A stretch of 64,000 bases of DNA from Hyphochytrium catenoides (GCA_900088475.1 FLMG01004277.1:16662-80661), one strand, 5' to 3'; shown: positions 32,934-46,900, numbered from the stretch's first letter. A program made the numbers and translations. Notes: generated by a model not told the origin, from the sequence alone.

Positions 32934-35900
32934 ATGCGACCACTGAGAAGTAGGATGTATGCCGCAGTCTGGCTGGCAGTCCTGGGCTTGCCTTGCCTAC
33001 TGCAAAGCGTATATGGCCTATGTGAGACCTGCCAGGACCCGAAGCAGTGCTGGCATGAAGCGTCCAAGAGCTGCAAACCTTTTTTGACGGAGCCTGCCTG
33101 CCCTGCATCATTCCGTCCATGCAGTAAGTGTTCTCTCATCTCCACCTACTTCTTTTTGGTCAAGCTCTAACTTCATTTTGACAAAGCCTGGGGTAAGAGG
33201 TGCTTCGGGAACGATGGACCTTGCATTGACCCCGGAACAGGGGTTTGCTACCCCTATCAAACTCATGCCATGTGTGGGCCAAACCTCGTAGAGGGTGAGC
33301 TGCTATTTCTCTTCCTTCTTCTAATTGTATGCTCGTCACACTTAAGCGCTAGAAGTCCATGTCCCGCGGTCAACCTTAGAACCTTCTCTTACTGCATATG
33401 TCAAGGACTCAGGTGTCCTTCCTATCATCCTCGGGCAGCCATTCTGTCCCCTCTTCCTGCTGCTTTCTCCTCTCGTTACTAATCGGTCCTGTATACGTAG
33501 CGGTCTGCGAGAGCTGCACAGGTGGAACGACAGGGCGATGTCAACACCCCTTGACAAATGCGTGTCAAGACTTTTCTGAACAAGTTTGTCCAGACAACAC
33601 AGTCAGCTGTGGTAGGCCCAACTCTACTCCTTGCCCCGCCTTGTGCCCTCTACGGCTATACCTTCCTAGCGCTTACATCTTTCGCGATGTTTTAATGTCT
33701 GGGTATTTCTCTAGTTCCGACAGCGGTGGCCTGCGTTGGTGGCCATGAGAGCTGTAGGAATCCCGCAAACGTATGCCAGTTTGGCGATGGAACCTGCGTT
33801 GCAAAGTCTGGCACAAGATGCCCCGAGGGTAGTGGGATCTGCGGTATGAGCTCTATCAGTTGGGCCGTATCTTGTCTTGGATACTGAGAGAGTCGCCTTG
33901 CAGACAAGCTTTCTTATCGCTGTAATACCAAGACTTTCCAGTGTGAAATAGCGCCCAGAAGGCCATCACAGAACGAGGCACTCTTTGGGACGTTCGCCGA
34001 TTGCGAAAATAACTGCTGTATGTACTCTTCTACGTTGTCCAGGCGTGTTTGGCACTTCTCCTCTTGTTTCCTGGCTCGTTAAAAAGTGGGTTATTTGGCA
34101 TTCCTATTCGCGTCAGGTTCAAGTTCTTTCTGCCCGAGCTGCCTCTTCATTTGCTCCTAGGGGATTGGCAATCTCCTACATCTTTGGTCTTGGATCACCT
34201 ATCTTGGTCCTCGGCTGCGTTTGCCTTCGTCACTTCTACCCGTTTCTGAGGACTAAGAGGTATCGAGCACAACCGATGGTACTGACCACTCTCTAGTTTA
34301 CTACCGATGCATAGGCGGTCAGTGCGTTCCAAACGGGGATATGCAAAGTCGTGACGGGCAGACTCTTTCGAATTGTAGGAAAAGCTGCGGCTGTGGACCG
34401 CGTAATTCCTGTAAAGGGAGCACCTTCGGACCCTTCCAAATCACCGCTGGAGAATTTTCTAAAGAGTGCTCGCCTGTGGAGGTTCCAGGCGTACAAATGG
34501 AGAAGTGCAATGCAGCAGACAGTAAGACTTCTTTATGCTAGACGAGGAGCATCGTTGACATGAGCAATCTAGTTGGCACCTATCTCTTCTCGTTCTTGAC
34601 CAAACGACGAAATGCCGCAGTCTAATGGCTTCTTGATAGATGTGGACGCGGTGTACAAGAGCAGGCCATTATTCCTATTGTCAGACATCCAGGGGGCCAA
34701 CGACATTCGTAAGTTAAAAGTGGCAAATGCAGCAGCTTGTGTTCGGTGTCCTCTTCCTTGACAGTTCGTTCGTTGCTGACATTCTTTGCCTTGAATTAGG
34801 ATTTCGGTCTTTTGGACTTCTTCCGCCCTTTGAATCTTGACCATCCGTCCTGCCTTGCAGCCGCTTCCGGGGGGTGTCTTTTTGGTTGACATTTTGTCCT
34901 TTGCTGACAGTGTTTGCTTTAAGTTAAGATGCCTGTGATTCTGACACTTCTTCCGCCCGTTGTACCTCTACTATCCGACCTCCCTTGCAGCCGCTTGTCG
35001 GGGATGTGGAAACGGAGGTGATTTTGGCGATACTTCCCCATGGCAGCTTTATTGTGAAAGCAGTCCCTCCTCTAACTCTTCAACCCTAACGTGCACTCGC
35101 CTGAATACTGGGGTGACGTCTCCAATCTGCCCAAGTAGCTTTCGTCTCTGCCAAGGTGAGACACATTGTAGAGAGAGCCATAGACGGTTGCAGAAACGTA
35201 TGTTAGTGAAAGCGAGACCTATCCGCCAAAACTGGACTCATTCGTGAGACATGTAGCAGACTGTAACAGATGAGGAAGCAAGACAAATCGCACTGAGCTT
35301 GGGATACCTCGTATCTCACCATTCTTGCGCCTTTTGCAGTGAATCCCAACAAATACTCCCTCCTTCCGTTCTCGGCAAATCCTGGGGCAGTGACAGACGT
35401 TTCGTTCACTTATACCGTCGGTGACTTGACGAAGACCTATGTCGGAGGAACTTCTTGTCTATCTTTGGCCTTGCCCGAAGGCTGGTATGTCTCAGAGGCA
35501 GACCCTCTTGCATGCAAGGCGAGAAGTATAGAAGGGTCTGCACCGTCATGCGTTGTCCCTTGTCGTCTCTCTTCCCCATCGACCATTGAGGTCAGGGTCG
35601 GAGGAGACACTTGCGTGAGGGGAGTTCCGGAGGGCGGAAGCGTCACTGTCACTATCTCAAAGCTCGGGCTTCCAAGAACGAACACTAGTAAAGAACAGAC
35701 CCTACTTAAGGTTGGCGAGTGTGGTGGAAGGAGGCTTTCATCCACACTTATAAGCTTCTGGGATGGCCCTGATGTACGGAGGTATGCCCATCTTCCCCTC
35801 TACTCCCAACCCGACACTTCCTGCGATCTCCGGTCATTCATGATGTCTCTTGAGATAATGGTGTGATTATGTGCCTACCATCTTGGATGGTTTGGCATCA

Positions 35901-38900
35901 AGTCCTAACTCACTCCTTATGTCTCATATCAACCCTAGACGACTGGCAGACGGTCCTGGCGTGTTGTCCTACCTACAAGTCCCATCGTTGAAGGCTCCCG
36001 GGTCAATTTCGGGAGGCGTCGCACTAGAGAAACCTTTAGAAAGGATTTCTGGTGAAATGTACATCAATGTATTTCTGGCTTCATCAGTTCCAGCCGGAAC
36101 CTTCTTCTGTGTGGACTTCTGTGTGGACGAAACTTGTAGGAGGGAGCTTCTGACAGGTCAGTACTGAGCTCAAAGGAACGCTATTTAGAACGATGAAAGA
36201 AGATAATTGGGACGTTGCTTGGAGGAGGTGATGATACCGCCGTGACTAGTGGATACAAATGTGAACATGTTTACAGGGATCGATGTAGTAGCGGCATATT
36301 GTCTTGCTTTTGCTTCCGACGTGAGCACTGCGCTACGTAGCTGTTCTGAGGCGTATACTTCTAACCAATGCCGCGTTAAAACTTGTAGACCAACTCGCTT
36401 TCTCTTGGCGAAAGTCCAGTGAAACAAAGGGGTATGTGTCTGTTAGAGGGCAGACAACACCGAGCCTCCAGGCACCTACTGCGCGGCCTAATGAAACTTT
36501 TGGGTGCTGGACCGTTCCGGTTAATATTCCGGCCGCTCCATTTTCTATGGTGACGTTTACGCTCACTAATGTGACCAACCCGAAGAGCTTAGGGCAGGAT
36601 CCTCTCCGCACGAGTATCTTGAGGTCTATAGCCTTCAGTATACAGGGCAACTCAATGGCGGTATGCATCTGCGTAGTCACAGTCTTTCTCTTTGCGTCGC
36701 TCTTTTTCTTCGTCTATACAGCCTTTGTAATCAACACTGATAATATTTCTTATTGCAGCTGGAAGGTGCTTATCTGGCCGGGCCAGCTTTCCTGACGGTG
36801 CAGCCTATCTTTGCTGCAGGACCGAATACCGACAATGTTTATAACGTTGTATCGGTTATCCTTTACTGCCTAGCACTCGCCCTATGTATATTCATCGCAA
36901 GGGTCAATGGTATGTCTCGTCTTGGAACCTCCTTCTGTCGGACCTTTTCGCCAGTACTTTTCCCATTGTAAAAGTACTTTTTTGGCCTTTGAGGTGTGTG
37001 TATAGAGAGTTCTTTCAAATGTTAACCCTGGGCTTCGTTCACAGGCATATCATTCTCAACGAAGACGCTATGGACCGATCTGACATCCACATGCGTACTT
37101 ATCCACTTTTGCATCCTGGTATGATGAACCCTGAATGGAATAACAGCAGACACGCGTGTACATTGTCTCTCGCCTTCTCTGACTTCTCGCCCCCTCTAAT
37201 TTCTCGCCCTGCTTCCATGAGGAGATGGAGCCCTACAGCGGTTCTCTACTCTTTCTGTGTTTCACATTTTTTTGAAGCCGTGGTTTTCTATGCTAAGAGG
37301 AGTGTGTCCGGATGGCTCTCATTCTTGGTTGTCTTGTCCTCCATTGGGCTCCTTTCAGGTGGCGAACAACGCTACCTGGATCCAGGTAGCTGGGTCGTAC
37401 TACTATTACCTACAGGTTTTGGACTACTGCATCCAGTGGACTATGCTACTCTCAGTCTGCTACCATTGGGCTAGCATTCTTACCCTTAGGCTGAGAAAAG
37501 TACCCACTCCTGTCCAGGTAACAATGGTTGTTCTCTTGCTTCTTGACTAGCTTAGGGATTCGAGGCTATCAAATCCCCGTCCTTCTATTTTTCTGGCGCT
37601 TGAAGGCTGACTCATCATCTTAGGCGGCAATCTTTGTGGTGCTCAACCTTGCTTTTTATGGCATTGCTATCTGGGCATTAGTCTCGACAAAGAACATTAT
37701 CAACTGCGTGTACAATGAAGCCAAGCCTCTGTACTCCGATCTTCAGCCATCTTATTGGAGAGATCTGTCTAATAGCTTGGTAAGTAATTTGCTAAGCCTT
37801 TATGCCTTCTCTAGACCATAATAGGTGCCGACCTGGCGAACCCTTGCATTAGTGACATTTGATTTTACCTGGTCTAGTTACGTGCTTAGCTTGCACTTAT
37901 GAGATCACACAGGGTTGATAAGACGGTCGAGTCTTCAATCCTGTCATCCACAGCGTCGACGGTGCTGACTCTTTCTTTTCTCAGTCCTGTCAGCAATATC
38001 AGTCAAAAGGAAACTTCGCTCTGTACTACCATTTTAGCCTAACAGTGATCTTTGCGGTGAATACGCTAATCCTGAGCGCTTTGGGCATAATGGTGATGCT
38101 AAGGGGAAGAAGACTCTTGAAAAAGGTATGGACTCCAGAGACTAGGGAGTACACTGAGTTTATTGGGAGTCTGACGGTGCTGCTTGTTCAACGTCTTCGT
38201 CCTACAGGATCGTCAAAAGGAAGGAATGAACACAAATGAGAGGAAGCACGACGTTATCAAACAAGCCATTACTCGCTGGGTTCTTGTTATCTTCGTTGTT
38301 ACCTCTATTTACCTCGTCTCTTGGGTGCTGGACATCTATAACTTTGCAAAAAATAACAACGCCTTGATGGAGTACACAGTATGGTATGTCTTCGTCATCT
38401 GGCTGCCAAACGTGATACCGGCATGTGCTTTCGTGTTCCTCCAGGTAAGCGGCTCCATATACTCCCATGTACCTCCTCGGTCTCACCGTCCAGGTTCCTC
38501 CCTATTACGGTATGACCTCACCCTGCCGCCAATCTAATGTATTTACCTCTTCTCCATAGTCGGACAGCGGTGTACGCGACCTCTCGCAGCCCATAAAACG
38601 GCCGGAGCGTTACTCAGTACCTCAGAATGGCAACCCTTACCTATCGGACGACATGGACTTGGATAAGGAGACACTGACCGATCTAGCCAGTGGCAATGAT
38701 GCGAGCAGCAGGAGTATCAAGGCGCAGACTTCTTTCAAGTCGGGCAATTCCGGTAATACATTTTCATAATCATACCTTGCCCAGTCATTCGTATAGTAAT
38801 GACTAACCTTACGTGCCAGAGATACTATCTGTTCTCCAGATGCACATTACTATATCAGCTAGCATCTCTCTCTTTCTCGCCATGTTCATCGAGCCCGGCG

Positions 38901-41900
38901 TGGCGAGGGTTTCTGATTCTGTTATTTAGCTGTAGGGCTGTTCTTGTCCGTAAACGCCCTTCACTTATCTTTTCACTAACATGCACCTCTATGTCGTAGT
39001 ACTAAGCCTGGCAGTGCATCTGCGAATGTGCCCAAAGAAAGAGATGCTGACGCCTGGAGCGAAGTATAGGATCACTGCTTACGCGACTGACGTTTCTGCA
39101 ATGACGGTAAGACCATGCGGGGTGAGATGTGACGGAAATGGGAAAGCCGACTGTGGAGCAAGAGGAAAAGGTTTCTTTGGAAGAACTATGAAGTTCGGGA
39201 AAGAAAGTCGAGTGTGTTGTTTCTTACTGCATTGGGTCACATCGTGTGTGTTCACTGCCGTACAGATGAACGCGGCCCCTGTAGGAAACCCTCTAGAAGG
39301 GCTTCTGAGCCGCCAGGACAAGGATAAAGGGGGGCTGACCCGTTCTTGGCATAAGATCTCGTCCACAGAAGCCTCGTATGCCACACCTGTTGATTTTTCT
39401 GACTCTTCCCAGCATACTGAAGTGGCTGATGAGGTAAAAAGCCAAATTGAGCCCTTCTGTCTAGAGCACATCGTCATCCTTTCCTAACATCTGGATATAT
39501 TTGCTCTTAAACTCATGGATATGCCCTGCTCTCTCATGGATGCGCTTTCGCCACCCAGACGGAGATTTCTTTCATTGTCACACTTAGAATCCCAACCAGC
39601 ATCCGCAACCCCGAGCAGAGCATCCGCTTTGTTGTCTATGAGGTAGGAAAAAATTGACCCTGGTGCCTAGCGTTTGCTGCTCTTAGCGGTTTGCAAAGTT
39701 TCGATAAAATGCATTCCTTAGGACTTTTCTTCACTGTGCCTTTGACAGGAATGCCTAGAGGCTCAGCTTAATGAAAAATCCTTTTCAACCTCGTCGTCCC
39801 GTTCCACGTTGGTGCGAGAGGGACCCAGCAGGAGATCCATCACGGACCGTCCTTCTCTGTCTATTACCAGGCCTAGAAGCTCTTCAGCACCCTCTACCTC
39901 GGAGCTCTACGGCGGCACGAAAAAATGCCTGTTTGAGTTTCAAGCCACCTGCAAAGAGCTGCTAGATGGCATTGACTTTTCTGGTACCTGCCAGTCAATA
40001 TTTCCTATCTTGCCTTATCCACCTCTTTTGAGTACAGGGCTCCATCTGAATGGTACATGTTATGTCTCGCTGTTTATCTTACTTGTTTTTTCCTGCCAGG
40101 CTCTCTGCAGCTCGTAAATATCTCTAACCGCAAAGAGACGTCTGTCCGCTCTACATGGACTCAGTATATGAGTGGCAGAGGACTCCTTTTTCAGAGAGCG
40201 CCTTCTCTCAGCTCAGCGGAGTTGACTCTATCTCTTGTTCACTCAGAGGACCCTGACATAGGAGGTACGTATCCAAGAGAAAGAATCGCTTTCCTAGGCT
40301 GGCTGCTTTTAGGGTGGTGGCTCAAAATATCCTTCATCAGCCTGCTACCTGTCATATCGGCCCCAGCCTTTCCATTCGCAACGCTTATCTTTCGCTGACT
40401 TTTGCCTCTGTTGCCATATTTAGTTGACAAGCAGGAGCCGACGATAGTCAGAAGCTTTGTCCTACCTTCTCATTCCCCTGCGCCAGAGGTGATAGAAATG
40501 TTCGAGACCTCCCTTTATACCAATGAAGTGCCCAGACAAATGATTGTTCTCCTAATGAAAAAGAGAGGCGAAGCTGTGGAAAGGTTCGCAATGCTCTTGT
40601 GCCTCTAACCTCTATATCTCCTTCAATTTGGCCACAAGGCATAAGGATCATTGTTAGCTCGCCAGCAGGCTAATCTATATACTCCGTTCCTGCTTGATGG
40701 GTCCGCTGTCCCGACTTTCGAGCTCGATAGTTTCACGTCTCTCACTCTTTGTGACTGTGGATGGCCGTAGCCGATAACCCTTTTCGCAATAGTTTGTTGA
40801 TGATAAGAAGCTAACTGCTTTACATAGTGCGGCAAGAGATTTGAAGCTCTTTTATGAAACTGAGTCCACAGCAGAAGGAGAGGGAGCAGGTCGCTCTTCA
40901 GACTCATTCAAGGTCTCAAGGAGAGTTAGTCAGCCGTTGATCACTCGGGAGTGGCTGGAACAGGTATGTACCGCTAAACGAATGATGACATAGGAATGAG
41001 GAATTACACGTGACACTTATGCGGAGATAGAGAAACCACCAGACGCCTAGTCTGATAGTTCAACGAGAGGTGTTGATTCTGGGATTAAAAACAAGTAGTA
41101 GACACACGCTGACATGTACACTTTAGCGTGTGAACCGCCGCCGCGAGTACCTGGCTTCTCTCAAGGAGAGCATGAAGGCTTGTTCAGAAAGAGAACGATT
41201 GGGGCGTTTGCTTAAACCTCTACAGGACAGGAAGGTGCCAGAGCTACGGTTTATCCCTACAAATTTACACGTCCATGTAAGCATCTCTGGTGGATCTCTA
41301 CTATCTTGTCATATTCCTAACAACAGATCGTCCGTGAATGCTTTATCCTTCGTGTTCCTCTCTGCAGCGCCTTCTAGTACACCGAAAAGGTGCTGCCGTT
41401 GCTGCTCCTTTGGCTCTACGAACTCTCTTAGAGCCCCACCAGCGTGCTATTTATGACTACGGGACCATTACAGTTGGGGCTTTTGCCGCTGCCTCGATGA
41501 AGTTTAAGAAAGGAGGTAATTTTTATGCCTTACTACTTCTTATTAGGTTGGAGCTGACGTGTCTCCTGACAGGAGTACTATCATACCGAGATCGCATTAG
41601 GCGCTTGCGGCAGAAGATGGTGAGAAGAGAATCCGTCACAGAGAGAACAACCGAGGGAAGGGCTTCTGATATACGCGCATCTCTTCTCGGCGACAATTCT
41701 GAGGTTTGTGACACAGCTTTTTATTACGCGCAGAAGTCACTATAGCTGGCGTTTGGCTTGAGATTTCTGCGAAACTCTCCTTCCTTCTGATTGTGAGTTT
41801 TTTCCCCCTAATTACCGGCATCTAACAATCTTACCGTTACCTAGTCAAGGTCGTCAACTGTGGAACGGAAAGTCTGGACAGACGACGCGATGCGGATGGA

Positions 41901-43656
41901 TGACTTAGAATGGGATATGGCGGTAGGTTTGCTGTTCCGTTTTCCTCTAAAACCTATCAGAGCGGCTCGGTTAATACTGTCTGCACCTATTTCTCTTCAT
42001 CACTTCTAGTGGCTCTCTATGTAACTCTTCCTTTCCCTGCTTCTTTCCAAGGAAACTTCCCGTGTCCGGTGTAGCTTGCCTACATTGATTCATTCTGATG
42101 CCTGACCTTTTCAATCTCGACAGTGCCGATTGGATGTTTGCTTAACCCAGGCGATGACGGCCTTGGTAACGGCATTTACTCACAGCATCCGGGTGGCCTT
42201 GACCAGTACCGATATCAATAAGGGGAAACAGTACCTTGAGATCATCATGAAGCTAGGATATCTGTTTCAGGTGCCTCTGTGCCCAGACGTGTACCGCCGC
42301 TCACTTTGTCATGGGTGATAGCTTTCTCTAGTTGGTCCTGTAATGTGGATGATGCGCATAGAGCAACCGATCCCTTGTAACGTCTTGCCGTCTCGCCACT
42401 TTTCCGATTTTTCCTCTTTTGCTTGCTACTAGTAGATGTCGGCCTTAAAGTCTATCCATCTTGCGCCAACTTAGTAACCACCCCTTTCTGCTTTATTCTA
42501 GGTCGAATCACTACTTTCCACGGATGGCAAGGAGCTTGGCATGCTGCAGGACGTCGCTGCTGCCGTTGCGAAACTACAGAGCGTAAAGTTCATGTTAGAG
42601 GACATCGGAGACATTGTTCCAAGAGACAGGAGAGGTCCAGGGGTCGTTGGAGTGAGCCTGCAGCCAGGGAATGACGACAGGGAGGATTCGTACCTAGTAA
42701 GAGTGCAGATAAGGTGCCACTCAGATGCTCTGCCGGAAGACTTGAGGTGAGAAGAAGCGTCATTAGCTGGTCATCCTAAGTCCCCCCTGCTCTTGGCAGC
42801 ACTCGCCTCTGCCGAATCTTGCTTCAAGAGTCCTTCCTTCTCTGGCCTGAACGCAAGACAATTGACTCGCCCTTCTTTCTTCTCATCCGCTGGATTGTAG
42901 GAATGGTCGTTTGGTTTCAGTCGTCGCTCTGCTGTTCACACAGAACCTCTATCCAAAGCCCAATCCCGTCAAATCTTCAGCTCCAACTAAAAGGACACGC
43001 CTGGAGGAGCTCATCAACGTGAACAACGCAAATGTGTTGGCAGAGTACTGTTCAGGGTATCAGAAGATACTTCCGACGGCTGCCTCTCTTTTACCTAGAG
43101 TGCAGAGATTGAAGGCTGCCATTGACGAGGCTGCCGCTGTGGCAGATGCGCAAGTGCCTGTTCTACCACTTGCCGCTGATATCTGTCGAGAGATGAACGC
43201 CGGCAGGGTAACGATGTGCAAATCTGCAAAGGACAAAACGTACTTGAGTAGTACATTTGAAGAAGTAAGCCTTTTGCTGTCTTTCCTTCTGCTTCGTCCA
43301 CTAGTTCTTCATCACTTAGTTTATCAAGACTTGTCCGCCTACCTGTTGGAATCAAATCCTGATTTATTTTACATATGGTGTTTGCTATGGGCTACGGAAG
43401 TAACGCTGTTGCCATGTCTCGCTTATTCTTATGATAGGCACGGATTCTTCGGGAACACCACAGCTTGGAGGAGAAAGACTTTGCTAATGTCCTGTTGGTG
43501 TTACGGTATCATGGCGTCTGTCTTCAGCAGCTGGTACGCCAGTCGGGCCGTACTCCTATCACGTTTATGGAGAACGAGGACGATGCCCCTCGGTGGCCAT
43601 CATTTGACGAAGCAGAGGATGGCAAGCGAGCCCTGGGGCCTTATGAATATCTATGA
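32934..43656 (+). CDS. Cys-rich ectodomain, 7TM and INPP4 phosphatase fusion (candidate GPCR-phosphatase)
   Basis: Many exons, all plus strand. ATG at 32934 opens a signal peptide (MYAAVWLAVLGLPCLLQSVY). To about 35160, exons encode repeated Cys-rich modules (CETCQDPKQCWHEASKSCKP, DKLSYRCNTKTFQCEIAP, VYYRCIGGQCVPNGDMQ). A further extracellular region runs to 36660. About seven hydrophobic helices lie between 36840 and 38450 (VVSVILYCLALALCIFIARV to WLPNVIPACAFVFLQ). After a cytosolic Ser-rich stretch, a 67-base intron (38753-38819) leads to C2-like strands (EISFIVTLRIPTSIRNPEQS, CLFEFQATCKELLDGIDFSG) and then INPP4: ELRFIPTNLHVH, GRLVSVVALLFTQNLYPKP and the catalytic CKSAKDKTYL at about 43211-43240. 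INPP4 enzymes remove the 4-phosphate of PI(3,4)P2. Signal peptide and helices put the phosphatase in the cytosol. Coding after about 43517 is uncertain; 43656 is the first in-frame stop. Two adjacent genes remain possible. Confidence 0.62.
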
Positions 43657-43904
43657 CCGTGCTTTAGGCAGCAGAAGTGATTCTTACGTCCCCGTCTCTA
43701 CGGCTATAATCAATGAATATTTATTCGCGGGCCGAAGTTCCCTCTTCTACTTCTACGTGGCCTCCGAGTTTCACTTGATGTCGTGAAGGGTGAGTTAGCA
43801 GCAGGAGTCAGTGCCCTGGCCCTGTTCTCAACACTCATACGCAGTTCCTCAGGTGGAGGACCAAGGGAGGTCTGAAAGCATGTCTCAGTTTAAGCTTTAT
43901 TAGG
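43657..43904. other. Convergent 3' region, possible unassigned INPP4 C-terminal exon
   Basis: Between the provisional stop of the receptor-phosphatase gene and the stop of the PHD-finger gene. The frame that encodes the phosphatase just upstream continues past stops into YGYNQ and KFPLLLLRG, which weakly resemble the INPP4 C-terminal block, so a short last exon may lie here. Confidence 0.3.
43896..43901 (-). terminator. Polyadenylation signal AATAAA of the PHD-finger gene
   Basis: On the minus strand the sequence reads TAACCTAATAAAGC, so the hexamer lies three bases after the TAA stop at 43905-43907. The 3' untranslated region would be very short. Confidence 0.6.
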
Positions 43905-46900
43905 TTACATCTTGGCCTTACAGCTGCTGCAATACCAGTCATCTTCAGGGACTTTTTTCAAACCCACACAGTTCTAGAGTGGGACCGGCAAAAATAGAGA
44001 GAGGAAACCCAGAGCAGTGAAGAGGCAAACGTTAGAAGGGATGTAGCTCCGCGACAAGAGAGTAGACGACTACGCAGTCAAGCAGAAGATGTAGAGGCTG
44101 ATTGACTATCTAGTCGATGGTGGCCAAGGAAGGGAGTAAGACCATGCTATACGGAGAACGGAACGATAGAAGCTTAGAGTAGCATTAGGTGCCATATAAC
44201 GTGAAGAGAGCGCCAACAAAAGCTGGAGAGAGTTCTCTTTCGTACCAAATGGAAGACGCGGTCGCAGCCTTTGCTACCATCCTCAGAGCCACAAATGACA
44301 TGCGAATCCAATCGAAGCTTCCCTTTCTTGCAGGCGCCACATGTCTGGGACTCACATTCCGTGCAGAACCATTCCGCTTGCGGCGTTTTCTAGCATAAAT
44401 TTGGAGCAACTGTGAGCTAGACGCCGCAAAACATGCAAGCAAAACGGTAGATAGCGTTCCACCAGACACCCAGATGGGCTGAGTTCTAATAGACAGTATG
44501 TCCTTGGAAGGACACATCCGCGAAAGGCAGAGGATGAAGCCGTGACCATCCGAAACATTTACCTTGAGTCCAAGGCACTGCAAATGGAACGAATGCGGAC
44601 AGCCATCACAGCAGAGAAGCTTGCCCTCCTTCTTGCATATGAAACACTCTGTATCCCAGCCATCCGGGGACTCTTCCGCTTTCTCCTCCTCCTTCTTCTT
44701 TGATTTGTCCTTCTTCCCCGACGAGGAGTCCTTTCGGGGATTTGGGGGAGGAGTCTTTGTTGTGACTGAGCCACGAGAAGATCTTCGTCCTCCTTCTGTG
44801 TCTCTAGGCTGCTTGCCCTTGCAGCTTGGGCAGAAGGTCTTCCCCCGAGGAGTCCGAGTAAGACCCACGCAGGCGAGATGAAAGACCTTTGTGCACCCAT
44901 CGCTGAACATTTTTCACGGTACCCACGGCAGAGCGGAGTCAGTGCACTTTCGACAACAAGGACCATGAGGGGCACTCATGAGACTGCGTAAGTCCGAAGA
45001 GGTGGCAAGAGAAAAGTAGGTGACGTCACAGATGAAGGCTCAGGCCGACCAAGGAGATTGCCAGGGGTAGGGGAGCTGAATCTACTTTAGAGGCCAGAAC
45101 TAGTGTGCGAAATCATACCAGCATATGAGGTCACCGCCTTCTTTGCAGACGCAGCAGTTCTCTTCCCAGGTGTCTTCATCTTCTCCGGACTCTTCATCCT
45201 GTACTACTTCTTCTTCCTCCTCTTCCTCTTCTATAACCAACTCCTTTGCCTTCGCCTTCGCAGACCTAGAGGGACGTTCTGGAGCTAGCCAAACAGATAG
45301 TTGATAAGTGGTTGGCCAAGAAATAAAATATAACATGATCCACAATCACAGAAGTACATAAGGCTAGGGGACAGGCGATTCTCGCTGATGCGACTGTCCC
45401 GCTTAGCTACTTACTTTTTTCCTGAACTGCAGGAGGAGAGCTATGTTTGTCCATTGCCAGCACTAGGCGAAGTAATGTGCGGGCGGCACTTCCGATGGCG
45501 GCAAGGGTCATTGCCTCTTTTACGGACTAGTGGGCGGTGGGGTTAGACGAAGGATGTAGGTTCAATAGAATGTGCGGCCACGAGATAGATGAAAAGAGTA
45601 GTAGAGATCTCACTGACTGCGACATCGCGTCACCACTCGCCTAGGTCCCAAGTCTTACATTAATCCAAAGATTGCGCTTGCTCTTTGTGGTCCAGATGGA
45701 TATGGGTTGGAGGTTTTCGTCCTCATCGTCTTCCTCTTCTTCTTCTTCCTCTTCATCTTCGTCAGTCTTCCCTTCTCCTCTGTTCCCTTCTTTCTTCACC
45801 GAGTTGGTCACCTGCCGTCGCGAAGATGTAAATGAACTTGTGTGAGAAAGATGGACTCTTGAGGACTAATCACCTCCGCCTTCCTACCTTATCGTCGCTT
45901 TTTTCCGAGCCCTGCGGGCTCTCATCAGACGACTCCCCTTGGCCTGGATGAAAGGCTCCAGTAATGGCAGCCTCGATGTCTAGTAAGACCTGCCTTAGGT
46001 GCTCCTCATTCCCATCGCTCGAAAGGAGAGCCAACTGTGAAGACACAAATACGGCCAAAGTCAGGGAAGTCAGTTCCGCTTTACTTCATAGTCCTTTATA
46101 AAAACAAGGGTATGAAAGCCACTTGGCAACGTATTTTAACAGAGCCATCAGACACAAAGGAAAGTCTCATTCTTTCGAAGCAGCCTCCCGCTCTGCCATG
46201 GCGATGAGGAGTAGTACTTTCTACGCACCGCTGTGGCCCGACGAGGATGATCTTTATAATCACTGCCATACTTGGTCATAATGTTAAGGACATCGCCCTC
46301 TGTCTTCTCTAGCGCCGCCTTCACCTCCTTCACATCAAACTCAATCTTCGTGTCGCGCTTGACGACTCGACCTTTGAACTTGTTTGTGTATGATAGAAAA
46401 GTGTCCTATAACACGATTAAATTTTCAGAGGAAAACTAGGCGCTCGTGTAAAGGTAAGAAAAGCAAAAGGGAAAGCTCACCGGATCTGTAGAGTCAACAT
46501 GAGGAGACAGAATTAGCTGATCATCCTCCGGTTTTGACTGCGCTTCGTTCACTTCCGTCTTCTGTCTTTTGGGCATCTAGTATGCCCAAGGTAGGGATTC
46601 ATCTCAGACAGAGTTGATGTTTCGATATTGTATCCTTTTACCTTTTGCAAGTTTGGCAGGGTATCTTCCAAAGCTCTCTTTAGATGGCGCTCCCGTATTC
46701 CCCTCTCGTCTAAAGCACGAATAAGCTCTTCTACGTCCTCCTAGAGCATACGACATCAGTCAGAGTCCGCCGAGAAAGCAAGGAGTCATTTTGTTATAGG
46801 CCCCTCAACTTCGATCAGAGATACATCCCATGCTGTACTTCTCTTCTCCATGCCTGTCACTCCTTACTTTATGGCAGAAGCAAGACCACTTGGACTGTAG

